Shown in pieces: positions 53,699 to 62,114 of a stretch of DNA of 64,000 nucleotides. The stretch is taken from NCBI RefSeq assembly GCF_001425235.1, contig NZ_LMEA01000009.1, positions 356,327 through 420,326 of the forward strand. The letters run 5' to 3'. The DNA comes from Devosia sp. Root413D1 (lineage in GTDB: Bacteria > Pseudomonadota > Alphaproteobacteria > Rhizobiales > Devosiaceae). How positions within the stretch are numbered: position 1 is the stretch's first letter; the number at the start of each line of letters is the position of its first letter. The notes under the pieces were generated by a model. That model saw only the letters and a program-made list of their open reading frames with translations, did no database searches and had not been told where the DNA came from. The translations under genes were made by a program, and so were the position numbers.

Positions 53699-54742
53699 AT
53701 GGGCAGACGGCCCACCATCATTGATGTGGCAAGGCTTGCCGGCGTGTCGAAGAGCACTGCCGCACGCGCCCTCTCCGATTCCCCTGATGTCAACGACGCC
53801 ACCCGGGAAAAGGTGCGCAAGGCCGCCATCGCCAGCGGCTACGAGCGCAACCACCTTGCGGTCGGCATGCGGTCCGGCCGCTCGGGCCTGTTCGGCCTCG
53901 TCATCCCCGATATCACCAACCCGTTCTGGGCCGAGGTCGCCCGCGGCGCCCAGGATATCGTCGGCGAGAACGGCGCCTCGCTCTTGGTCTTCTCATCGGA
54001 CTGGGACCACGATCGGGAAGCCAGCCACCTGCGCGCCTTGCGCCAGGCCCGGGTCGAGGGCGCCATCGTCAACCCGGTGTCCGACAATGCCGAAGATTTC
54101 GGCCGCTTCGGGGTGCCTTTTTCACTGATCGGCTCCAGCGCCGAGCGCTTCCCCGATACCCCAAGCATCGGCTCGGACATCCGGCAGGCCGTGCGGCTCG
54201 GCCTCGATCATCTGGTCGCCCGCGGCCACGCCGCGCCCGCCCTGATCCTTGGTCCGAAATCCCGCCTGGCTCGGGCCCGCTTCCTGCGTTCGGTGCATGA
54301 GCACTGCCTCGAGCGTGATATCGACCCGGCCGTGCTGCTGGTCGAAGATGGCGACTATACCTTCGAGGGTGGCCATGCCGCCATGCAGCGGCTGATGGCG
54401 CGCCAGCGCAGCGGCCACCTCACGGTGTTCTGCGCCAACGACCTGATGGCGCTCGGCGCCATGCTGGCAGTGCGCGAAGCCGGCCGCGAGTGCCCGCGCG
54501 ATGTCTCCATTCTCGGCTTTGACGGGGTGCCGGCCGGCGCCTTCTCCTGGCCCGGTCTCACCACCATCGAGAAGCCGGCGCGTGAGCTTGGCCGCCGCGC
54601 TGCCCAGGCGCTGTTCGATGAAATCGCCGGTCGTCCGCAGGATGGTCGCACCTATTTGCCGTGCCGCCTGATAGAGCGAGGCTCACTCGCCGATCTGACG
54701 GTACAAACGCCCCTGCGCGTCGCAGGAGCGGGGAGGAGCTAG
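53699..54742 (+). CDS. LacI-family transcriptional regulator
   Basis: 347 aa. The N-terminal DNA-binding domain reads RRPTIIDVARLAGVSKSTAARALS (helix-turn-helix plus hinge), followed by a periplasmic-binding-like ligand domain. ATG 53699 follows GGGAGG at good spacing; ATG 53672 has no site and adds nine non-family residues. It opens an operon of sugar importer, hydrolases and CoA-handling enzymes and presumably represses it; the effector is likely a sugar or sugar derivative. Confidence 0.9.
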   Translation: MGRRPTIIDVARLAGVSKSTAARALSDSPDVNDATREKVRKAAIASGYERNHLAVGMRSGRSGLFGLVIPDITNPFWAEVARGAQDIVGENGASLLVFSSDWDHDREASHLRALRQARVEGAIVNPVSDNAEDFGRFGVPFSLIGSSAERFPDTPSIGSDIRQAVRLGLDHLVARGHAAPALILGPKSRLARARFLRSVHEHCLERDIDPAVLLVEDGDYTFEGGHAAMQRLMARQRSGHLTVFCANDLMALGAMLAVREAGRECPRDVSILGFDGVPAGAFSWPGLTTIEKPARELGRRAAQALFDEIAGRPQDGRTYLPCRLIERGSLADLTVQTPLRVAGAGRS

Positions 54743-54746
54743 AAGC

Positions 54747-55703
54747 ATGTCGAGCGTCGAGCAAAACGCGACGGTCATTGCACGCGTCACCGGGAACGTT
54801 CCCAGATCGCAGCGCTTCGCCAATAGCGTTCGTCGCTGGTGGCCCTACTACGTCATGCTCGCCCCCGGCCTGCTGTTCTTCCTCGTCTGGCACTATTTCC
54901 CGATCTGGGAAGCCAAGATGGCATTCGAGCAGGTGCGCATCATCCCGCCCAATCTCTGGGTCGGGCTGAAGCACTTCCAGACGCTGTTCGCCTCGCCGGT
55001 GTTCTACCAGGTACTGGCCAACACGCTGATCATCTCGACGCTGAAGATCCTCTTCGTCTTCCCGGTGCCGATCATCGTCGCGCTGCTCCTGAACGAGGTG
55101 CGGAGCGGGCGGCTCAGAAAATTCGTGCAGTCGGCGATCTACTTGCCGCACTTTCTGAGCTGGGTGGTGATCGCCGGCGTGTTCATCGCCATCCTGTCGC
55201 CGTCCGATGGCGCGGTGAACCAGATCACCGGCTTCTTTGGCGCCAAGCCAGTGGCCTTCATGACCGATGGCAACTCCAGCCGCTGGGTGCTGGTGTTCTC
55301 CGAGATCTGGCGTTCTGCCGGCTGGGACAGCCTGCTCTATCTCGCCGCCATCATCGGCATCGATCAGTCGCTCTACGAGGCCGCCGAGCTCGATGGCGCC
55401 AACCGCTGGCAGAAGGTCTGGCACGTCACCATCCCCGGGATCGTCCCCACCATCGCGACGCTGTTCATTCTCAACATGGGCATGTTCCTGTCGGCCGACC
55501 TCAACCAGGTCATCAACTTCCTCAACGACGTGAACCGCGGCCAGATCGATATCCTCGATACCTATGTCTACCGCATCGGTTTGCGCACCGGCGAATACTC
55601 GCTCGCCACGGCCGCCGGCCTGTTCAAGGCGGTGTTCGGCATGATCCTCATCCTCTCTGCGCATTTCGTTTCGAAGCGCCTCACCGGCAAGGGAGTCTGG
55701 TGA
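54747..55703 (+). CDS. lplB: ABC sugar transporter permease, LplB type
   Basis: 318 aa inner-membrane permease with about six segments; EAA loop YEAAELDGANRWQKVWHVTIPG. The N-terminal soluble stretch (about 1-28) and overall pattern fit the LplB/YesP group. GGAGG precedes ATG 54747, four bp after the LacI gene. A perfect LacI-type palindrome lies within its first 20 codons. It pairs with the overlapping LplC-type gene. Confidence 0.9.
   Translation: MSSVEQNATVIARVTGNVPRSQRFANSVRRWWPYYVMLAPGLLFFLVWHYFPIWEAKMAFEQVRIIPPNLWVGLKHFQTLFASPVFYQVLANTLIISTLKILFVFPVPIIVALLLNEVRSGRLRKFVQSAIYLPHFLSWVVIAGVFIAILSPSDGAVNQITGFFGAKPVAFMTDGNSSRWVLVFSEIWRSAGWDSLLYLAAIIGIDQSLYEAAELDGANRWQKVWHVTIPGIVPTIATLFILNMGMFLSADLNQVINFLNDVNRGQIDILDTYVYRIGLRTGEYSLATAAGLFKAVFGMILILSAHFVSKRLTGKGVW
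54792..54803. promoter_or_regulatory. LacI-type operator inside the 5' end of the permease gene
   Basis: Perfect 12-bp palindrome GGGAACGTTCCC in codons 16-19 of the permease gene. It matches the site before the LacI gene except for one base. A roadblock or looping operator within the operon is possible; both sites are about 1.1 kb apart. Confidence 0.5.
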
Positions 55704-56614
55704 TGGCCGCGCCCCGTGGCACCGCGATCCGTCGCACCCCGCTCGAGCGCATCGAGTACGCCATCATCGTCACGACCCTGCTGGCGATGGTGGTGGTGAT
55801 GCTGCAGCCGATCCTCAACTTGCTCGCCGTGTCATTCTCCGATCCGAGCCGGGTCGCCGGCAAGAGCGGCCTCGACATCTGGCCGTCGGGCTTCTCGCTC
55901 GATGTCTGGATGCTGCTGCTGCAGCACCCCAACGTGCAGCGCGGTATCCTCAACTCGATCTTCATCACCGCCACCGCGACCTTTATCGGCGTCGTCGGCA
56001 CGGCGCTGATGGCCTGGGGCCTGAGCCGGCCGAACCTGCCCGGCCGGCGGGTCATCTTTCTGCTGGTCCTCGTCACCATCGTGTTCGAGCCAGGCATCAT
56101 TCCCGACTACTTCCTGATGAAGCGGATGGGCCTGCTCGACAGCTACTGGAGCGTCATCCTCTACAAGGCGGTGAACGCCTGGTACCTGATCATCCTGGTG
56201 CGCTTTTTCGAGGAGATCCCCGAGGAGCTGCTCGAGGCCGCCGAACTCGACGGCGCCAATGCCTTTCAGATCTTCTTCCAGGTGGTGCTGCCGCTGGCCA
56301 AGCCCGCTCTGGCGACCATCGCCCTGTTCTACCTGGTCTTCCACTGGAACGAGTTCTTCCGGGCGATGATCTACCTCAACGACCAGACCAAGTACCCGCT
56401 GCAGGTGGTGCTCAGGCAGTTCGTGGTCGAAGGCGACAAGCTCGCTATCGTCGGCGCCGACAACGCCGCCAACAATATCGGCGTGGCGCAGATCAACCTG
56501 AAGGCGCTGAAGGCCGGGATGATCATCATCACCATCCTGCCGATCCTCGCCATCTACCCGCTGATCCTGAAATTCTTCACCAAGGGCACCATGTCGGGAG
56601 CGCTGAAGGGATGA
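55703..56614 (+). CDS. lplC: ABC sugar transporter permease, LplC type
   Basis: 303 aa, about six membrane segments, EAA loop LEAAELDGANAFQIFFQVVLP. The last residues (FFTKGTMSGALKG) are typical for LplC/YtcP permeases. ATG overlaps the LplB stop by one base (TGATG). Confidence 0.9.
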   Translation: MAAPRGTAIRRTPLERIEYAIIVTTLLAMVVVMLQPILNLLAVSFSDPSRVAGKSGLDIWPSGFSLDVWMLLLQHPNVQRGILNSIFITATATFIGVVGTALMAWGLSRPNLPGRRVIFLLVLVTIVFEPGIIPDYFLMKRMGLLDSYWSVILYKAVNAWYLIILVRFFEEIPEELLEAAELDGANAFQIFFQVVLPLAKPALATIALFYLVFHWNEFFRAMIYLNDQTKYPLQVVLRQFVVEGDKLAIVGADNAANNIGVAQINLKALKAGMIIITILPILAIYPLILKFFTKGTMSGALKG

Positions 56615-56680
56615 TGGATTGCGCTGTCATTGTCGGCCGAAATCGGGTCATCCTGCCGCTCGAGGGCAAGGGAGAGCCGC

Positions 56681-56989
56681 ATGACCGATACCGCGGTACG
56701 CCCGAAGACGCCCTGGCTGCGCAATACGATCTTCGTCCTCACCGGGCTGCAGATCGCCCTGTTCATCATCATCGAGGCCGACTTCCTGTTGCGCGCCCCG
56801 CAGATGGAACTGATCACCCGTTCGATGAGCCAGGGTTTCTCCCTCATGCTCATCGTGCCCTTCGTGATGATGACCATCCCGGCGCTGGTGCTCGCCATCC
56901 TGCGTCGCTGGCTGGTGCTGGCGCTGATCCTCGCGGTGCTGCCGATCCTCGCGGTATCGGGACTGCTCGCCCTCATCCACTTCCGCTAG
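56681..56989 (+). CDS. Small three-helix membrane protein in the sugar operon
   Basis: 102 aa with three hydrophobic segments (about 14-36, 50-73, 76-100) separated by short charged loops. AGGGAGAG precedes ATG 56681. It sits between the permease and binding-protein genes, same strand. I do not recognise the family; an accessory or stabilising role for the importer is possible. Confidence 0.65.
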   Translation: MTDTAVRPKTPWLRNTIFVLTGLQIALFIIIEADFLLRAPQMELITRSMSQGFSLMLIVPFVMMTIPALVLAILRRWLVLALILAVLPILAVSGLLALIHFR

Positions 56990-57018
56990 CCGCGAGCGCC
57001 ATCTCGTCAAACCCACCG

Positions 57019-57098
57019 GCCCCCACCTCCCCCTTGATGGGGGAGGCAAGCGAAGCTTGTCGCGTCAGCGACTTAGCGAAGCTCGGAGGGGGTGGGGC
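57019..57098. repeat. C-rich intergenic palindromic repeat, copy A7
   Basis: CCCCACCTCCCCCTTGATGG with a matching GGAGGGGGTGGGG about 60 bp on, and GCAAGCGAAGCTTGTCGCG in the middle. Lies between the small membrane protein and binding-protein genes, hence within the operon. Confidence 0.7.
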
Positions 57099-57157
57099 CG
57101 ACGCACTGGCCCAACCGCCATCCCATGAACAACAACAAGCATAACGGAGGAGAATCC

Positions 57158-58579
57158 ATGCTTAAGACCCTGCTTCTGACCACCACGGCGCTGGCGCTCA
57201 GCCTGTCGCTGGCCATGCCGGCCAGCGCCCAGACGGTGATCCGCCTGGTATCCAAGGACCTGCTCTCGACCAACCCGCCCGACGTCGCCCATATCGAGCG
57301 CATCGAAGCGGCGCTGAAGGCCCAGGGCACCGATCTCGACATCCAGATCGTCGACCTGCCGTCTTCGGGCTACGCCGACGCACTCGGCGTCATGCTGCTT
57401 TCGGGCGATATCCCCGACCTGATCTACTTCCAGGGCGGCGATGCCAAGATGGCCGACCAGGGCATCCTCGAAGACTTGAACCCCTGGATCGAGAAGTCGC
57501 CCAACCTCAAGGCGGCGCTCTGGCCGCACAATGTCGAGCGCCTGAAGAACTACCCCTATCTGCTCTATGTCTATCCGCCGCGCGCCCCGCAGCCGGTGAT
57601 CCGCAAGGATTGGCTGGAAAAGCTTGGCATCCCGGCCCCGACCACCGTCGATGAGTACGAGGCCTTCTTCAAGGCCATCCACGATGCCGATCTCGATGGC
57701 GACGGCACCCCGGGCAACACTTTTGGTGTCACCACCGCCGACAACACCAATGAGCTCGACTCGATCTTCAACCAGGCCTTCGGCATCACCGGCACCTGGA
57801 TGAAAGACGCGGCTGGCGAGTGGGTGAGCTCGCGCATCACCGATGCCGAAAAGGCCAAGCTCACCTGGTACGCCAAGCTCGGCGCCGAGGGTCTCTACGA
57901 CAAGGAATATGTCACCTCGAAGTTCGACGTGAAGGAAGACAAGTTCTACACCGGCAAGGCCGGCGTGATCTTCGGCTCCTCGGCAGAAGTCATCGACATC
58001 TATGGCGGCAAGATGCGCCAGGCACATCCGGAAACCCCGATCGAGCTGGCGCTGCTGCCGATCCCGTCGGGTCCGGGCGGCCAGGGGCTCTCGGCCACTG
58101 ATGTCTCGAAGGAAAGCCGCGGCTTCGCCATCTCGACCACCTCTGAGCACAAGGAAGAAGTCGCAAAACTCCTCGACTTCATGGCGTCGACCGAAGGCCA
58201 GATGATGGACCGGATGGGCTTCGAGGGCGAGGAATACACCAAGTCCGGCGACACCTACACCATCACCGACAAGATGAGCACCTGGTACGCCCGCTTCTTC
58301 GCTGCCGCCAACTTCGTGCCGCCGGTGGAGTGGAAGTCGACCGCCGCCCAGGAGTCGCTGAAGAACATCACCACCTGGTTCAAGCCGGACAACGCCTTCG
58401 TCTGGCCGTCCGACTACGCTGCTGACCTCGACGCGACCGAGAACGTCTACCGCGCCTGGGTCTACAAGTTCATCTCCGGCGAAGCCTCGATGGACCAGTG
58501 GGATGCCTTCGTCGCCGAATGGAAGGCCGCCGGTGGCGACCGCCTCAACGAGTACGCCCGGACCAAGCTGAACGGCTAA
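57158..58579 (+). CDS. lplA: ABC sugar transporter substrate-binding protein, LplA type
   Basis: 473 aa periplasmic binding protein with a Sec signal (residues 1-25, cleaved near ASA-QT) and no lipobox. YPPRAPQPVIRKDWLEKLG (about 145-163) and DLDGDGTPGNTFGVT (a calcium-loop-like turn) are typical of the LplA/YtcQ group. A strong GGAGGAG ribosome site precedes ATG 57158. Ligand unknown; the following ADP-ribosylglycohydrolase-family genes suggest an N- or O-glycoside. Confidence 0.9.
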   Translation: MLKTLLLTTTALALSLSLAMPASAQTVIRLVSKDLLSTNPPDVAHIERIEAALKAQGTDLDIQIVDLPSSGYADALGVMLLSGDIPDLIYFQGGDAKMADQGILEDLNPWIEKSPNLKAALWPHNVERLKNYPYLLYVYPPRAPQPVIRKDWLEKLGIPAPTTVDEYEAFFKAIHDADLDGDGTPGNTFGVTTADNTNELDSIFNQAFGITGTWMKDAAGEWVSSRITDAEKAKLTWYAKLGAEGLYDKEYVTSKFDVKEDKFYTGKAGVIFGSSAEVIDIYGGKMRQAHPETPIELALLPIPSGPGGQGLSATDVSKESRGFAISTTSEHKEEVAKLLDFMASTEGQMMDRMGFEGEEYTKSGDTYTITDKMSTWYARFFAAANFVPPVEWKSTAAQESLKNITTWFKPDNAFVWPSDYAADLDATENVYRAWVYKFISGEASMDQWDAFVAEWKAAGGDRLNEYARTKLNG

Positions 58580-58589
58580 GCCCGGACCA

Positions 58590-58635
58590 CCGCGTCCCGC
58601 CCGTGGCGTCCTCCCACGACCACGGGCGGGTGCGG
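58590..58635 (+). terminator. Intercistronic stem-loop after the LplA-type gene
   Basis: CCCGCCCGTGG (58596-58606) pairs perfectly with CCACGGGCGGG (58620-58630), and outer CCGC/GCGG extend it. It begins 10 bp after the stop and has no strong T tract. Same position as the stem-loops after two other binding-protein genes in this window. Confidence 0.65.
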
Positions 58636-58667
58636 TGACAGATTTAGACAAGCGGAAGTAGACCATC

Positions 58668-59858
58668 ATGCCCACCTCACTTCGCGGCCGCGTCCGCGCC
58701 ATGCTGCACGGCATCGCCCTGGGCGACGCGCTCGGCGCCCCGGTCGAAAAGCTCTCGGCTGCCGATATCCGGGCCCGCTATGGCCGGGTCACCTCGCTCG
58801 AGGCGCGCTGGCACAAGATGGATCTGCCGCCCGAGCAGCGAAATCACCGCATCCGCGGCAACGGCATCGTCACCGACGATACGCTGATGACCCTGGCGCT
58901 GATGGATATCTACGCCGAAACTAACCATCACCTCGACGCCTGGGACATGGCCGACGGCATGGTGCGCCAGATCGCCTGGACCCCCCGCTGGATTCCGGAG
59001 ATGCAGCGCGAGGCCAACCTGATCGACCGCCTGTTCTACCCCGAAAAGTGGATCTTCCAGCGTCACCAGCTGGCCAATTGCGACCCCCGCCAGGGCGGCA
59101 TCGGCAACATGGTCAACTGCGGCGCCGCCATGTACATCGCCCCGGTCGGCGTGGTGAATGCCTGTGATCCCAAGGCCGCCTATGACGAGGCCATCGCCTT
59201 CGCCCAGGGCCACCAGGAGAGTTTCGGGCTCGAAGCCGCCGGCGCCTTCGCCGCTGCCGTCGCCGCCGCCTTCACCCCAGGTATCGGCATTGAAGAGATC
59301 GTCGAGCGGGTCATTGCCCTCAGCAAGGACGGCACGCGCGAGGCGATCCGCGCCATCGCCGAAGTCGCTTCGCGGCTCAAGGGTGCCGAGCACGCCGAGG
59401 TGGTCGCCGCCTTTCACGCCGCCATCGCCCCGTTCTCGCCGATGGGCGACGACGTGAACCACACCAAGGCCCGCGCCGGCCGGCTCTCAATGGCTTACCA
59501 GCCGTCGCGGCTGGGCTCGATCGAGGAATTGCCGCTGGCGCTCGGCTTCGCCCTGGTCAATGGCGGCGACTTCCGCACTGCCATCGAGGACGGCATCAAT
59601 TCCGGCCGCGACACCGACTCGATCGGCGTCATGGCCGGCGCCATCCTGGGCGCGCTGCACGGCGAGAGCGTCATCCGCGATGCTGACCGCCAGACCCTCG
59701 ACAGCGCCAACCGCCTCGATCTCACCGCCGCTGCCGATCGCTTCACTGCGACCGTCACCGATATCCTTCTCGCCGACCGGCGGGCCCGCGAAGCTGCCGA
59801 ACGCAGCCGCGACAGCCTCCTCGCCGATCTCCCGACCGCCAGCGTCGTCAATCTCTGA
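58668..59858 (+). CDS. ADP-ribosylglycohydrolase-family protein
   Basis: 396 aa, all-helical ARH fold. TDDT (69-72) and GRDTDSIG (313-320) are the two metal-binding motifs that hold the dinuclear magnesium site in this family. Known members remove ADP-ribose from arginine or nitrogenase reductase; others act on unknown ribosyl glycosides. In a sugar-import operon a small-molecule glycoside is a likelier substrate than a protein. GGAAG precedes the ATG. Followed 14 bp later by a second member of the family. Confidence 0.85.
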   Translation: MPTSLRGRVRAMLHGIALGDALGAPVEKLSAADIRARYGRVTSLEARWHKMDLPPEQRNHRIRGNGIVTDDTLMTLALMDIYAETNHHLDAWDMADGMVRQIAWTPRWIPEMQREANLIDRLFYPEKWIFQRHQLANCDPRQGGIGNMVNCGAAMYIAPVGVVNACDPKAAYDEAIAFAQGHQESFGLEAAGAFAAAVAAAFTPGIGIEEIVERVIALSKDGTREAIRAIAEVASRLKGAEHAEVVAAFHAAIAPFSPMGDDVNHTKARAGRLSMAYQPSRLGSIEELPLALGFALVNGGDFRTAIEDGINSGRDTDSIGVMAGAILGALHGESVIRDADRQTLDSANRLDLTAAADRFTATVTDILLADRRAREAAERSRDSLLADLPTASVVNL

Positions 59859-59872
59859 CCACCGGACCGTTC

Positions 59873-61972
59873 ATGCCCCTGACCACTACCGAAATCTTCG
59901 ATCGCATCTATGCCGGCTTCATCGGCAAGGCCATCGGCGTCCGCCTGGGCGCGCCGGTCGAGCCGACCATCTGGAGCTATGACCGCATCCGCAACACCTA
60001 TGGCGAGGTCACCCAGTACCTGCGTGACTTCAAGAATTTTGCTGCCGACGACGATACCAATGGCCCGGTCTATTTCATCCGCGCGCTGCGCGATTACGGC
60101 TTGAAGGCCACCGCTGCCGATGTCGGCCGCACCTGGCTGAACTATGCCGCCGAGGAACACGGCATGTACTGGTGGGGCGGCTTCGGCAATTCCACCGAGC
60201 ACACCGCCTACAAGAACCTCAAATCCGGCATGGAGGCGCCGGAGTCCGGCTCCATCGCCACCAACGGCACCACTGTCGCCGAGCAGATCGGCGGCCAGAT
60301 CTTCATCGACAGCTGGGGCTGGGTGAACCCGGGCAATCCGACGCGTGCCGCCAAGATGTCGGCCATGGCGGCTTCCGTCGCCCATGACGGCGACGGCCTC
60401 AACGGCGCCCGCTTCTGCGCCGCCGCCATCGCCCAGGCCTTCGTCGCCAAATCCATCGACGAGATCGTCGAAACCGGCCTCTCGACCATCGATGCCAGTT
60501 CGACCTACGCCCGCGTCGCCCGCGCCGTCATCGACTTCCACAAGGCCAACCCGACCGACTGGCGCCTTTGCCGCGACATGCTGACCGCCGATTGGGGCTA
60601 TGACCGCTATCCCGGCGTCTGTCACATCATCCCCAATGCCGGCGTCACCGTGATGGCCATCCTCTACGGCGCGGGCGAACTGACCCGTACCGCCGAGATC
60701 GCCACGATGGCCGGTTGGGACACCGATTGTAACGCCGGCAATGCCTGCGCCATCGTCGGTACCTTCCAGGGCGTACAGCCGAGCTGGGACAAGTATCGCA
60801 AGCCCATCAACGACTTCGTCATCGCCTCCGGCGTCATCGGCACGCTCAACGTCGTCGATATCCCGAGCTTTGCCCGCGAGCTCACCGTCCTCGCCCTCCG
60901 CCTCGACGGCAAGGAGCCGCCGGCGCCGTGGGTCGAGGATTTCGAGCGCCGTGGCGTGCGCTTCGATTTCGACGCGCCGGGCGCCACGCATGCCTTCCGC
61001 ACCGAGCCGTTCAACCAGATCGAGGTGAAGTCGGCGACCGGCAAGCAGGGCCCCAACTCGCGCGGCGCGCTCGAAGTGCTGCTCGATCGGCTCGAGCGCG
61101 GGCAGGGCGGTCGCATCTTCTGGAAGCCGTTCTACCGTCGTGCCGATTTCGACGACGAGCGCTACCGCCCGATGTTCACTCCGCTCGCCGATGCCGGCCA
61201 GACGGTGAAGTTCAAACTGCAGCTCGACCCCTGGAACGGTGACGGTAACCTTCGCGTCGCCCCCTATGTGCGCCGCGCCATTTCCGGCGAGATCGTCGAG
61301 ACCGGCGCCTGGCACGTCCCGAGCTCCGCGGGCTGGCAGGACTACGAGTTCGTGATCCCCGAGGGCGACGAGGCGATCGACGAGATCGGCGTCTTGGTCG
61401 AGTATTTTGGGCGCCTGAAGTTCCTCGGCCGGCTCTACCTCGCGGAGTTCTCGGTGTCGGGGAAGGGCAGGCTCGCCATCGACCCCAGCACCGAAAAGCA
61501 GGAATGGGGCGGCATCACCCGCTTCACCTGGAACCGCGGCCACTGGTCGCTGCAGGACGGCGCCATCCACGCCCACACCGCCGAGGACGCCGACGCCTGG
61601 ACCGGCAATGGCTATCTCCGCGACGTCACCGTCAGCGCCGACCTGACCCCGCTCGCCGGCAAATCCCACCTCGTCGCCGCCCGCGTCCAGGGCACGTCCC
61701 GCTTCTATGCGGCCGGCTTCGAGAATGGCGAAGCCGTAATCCTGAAGCAGGACCATGGCACGACGGTACTGGCGCGGGCGCCGTTCGCGGCGAAGCCGGG
61801 CGAGGCGCACAAGCTGGCGCTTACTGTGGTGGGCGATAAGCTGACGCTCAGCGTCGACGGCAAGGAGCTCGTTTCGGCGACCGACGGTCAGTTCCGCTAC
61901 GGCCAGGCCGGTTTGCGCATGGCCTCGGCCGGCCGGATGACTGTGGCGCGGCTGGAAGTGGTCGAAGTCTGA
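59873..61972 (+). CDS. ADP-ribosylglycohydrolase-family protein with C-terminal beta domains
   Basis: 699 aa. The N-terminal half (about 5-340) has the ARH metal motifs DDDTNGP (59-65) and GWDTDCNAGN (281-290). A beta-rich middle region (about 345-560) and a C-terminal lectin-like part (about 580-699, FTWNRGHWSLQDGAIHAHT to the end) follow; these look like carbohydrate-binding or concanavalin-type folds. The double size is unusual for the family, normally about 300-400 aa. No signal peptide, so cytosolic. A glycoside substrate is inferred. Confidence 0.8.
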   Translation: MPLTTTEIFDRIYAGFIGKAIGVRLGAPVEPTIWSYDRIRNTYGEVTQYLRDFKNFAADDDTNGPVYFIRALRDYGLKATAADVGRTWLNYAAEEHGMYWWGGFGNSTEHTAYKNLKSGMEAPESGSIATNGTTVAEQIGGQIFIDSWGWVNPGNPTRAAKMSAMAASVAHDGDGLNGARFCAAAIAQAFVAKSIDEIVETGLSTIDASSTYARVARAVIDFHKANPTDWRLCRDMLTADWGYDRYPGVCHIIPNAGVTVMAILYGAGELTRTAEIATMAGWDTDCNAGNACAIVGTFQGVQPSWDKYRKPINDFVIASGVIGTLNVVDIPSFARELTVLALRLDGKEPPAPWVEDFERRGVRFDFDAPGATHAFRTEPFNQIEVKSATGKQGPNSRGALEVLLDRLERGQGGRIFWKPFYRRADFDDERYRPMFTPLADAGQTVKFKLQLDPWNGDGNLRVAPYVRRAISGEIVETGAWHVPSSAGWQDYEFVIPEGDEAIDEIGVLVEYFGRLKFLGRLYLAEFSVSGKGRLAIDPSTEKQEWGGITRFTWNRGHWSLQDGAIHAHTAEDADAWTGNGYLRDVTVSADLTPLAGKSHLVAARVQGTSRFYAAGFENGEAVILKQDHGTTVLARAPFAAKPGEAHKLALTVVGDKLTLSVDGKELVSATDGQFRYGQAGLRMASAGRMTVARLEVVEV

Positions 61973-61983
61973 TGCTGGTGCGT

Positions 61984-62113
61984 GCGGCCACCCCCCTCCC
62001 AACCTCCCCCACAAGGGGGGAGGTGTCTGCCGGTGCGTGGGGCACCGTCGCGCCAACAACTCGATCGGCACCTCCCCCCTTGTGGGGGAGGTTGGGAGGG
62101 GGGAGCCACACGC
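61984..62113. repeat. C-rich intergenic palindromic repeat, copy A8
   Basis: CCACCCCCCTCCCAACCTCC matches GGAGGTTGGGAGGGGGGAG on the right; inner arms CCTCCCCCACAAGGGGGG and CCCCCCTTGTGGGGGAGG. Its right arm is purine-rich and ends just before the GTG of the CoA-transferase gene, so it probably supplies the ribosome site. Confidence 0.8.
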
Positions 62114-62114
62114 T

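Noticed and set aside
7632-62113. C-rich repeats as insertion-sequence ends
   Set aside because: No transposase, target-site duplication or internal gene; copies are 80-190 bp palindromes.
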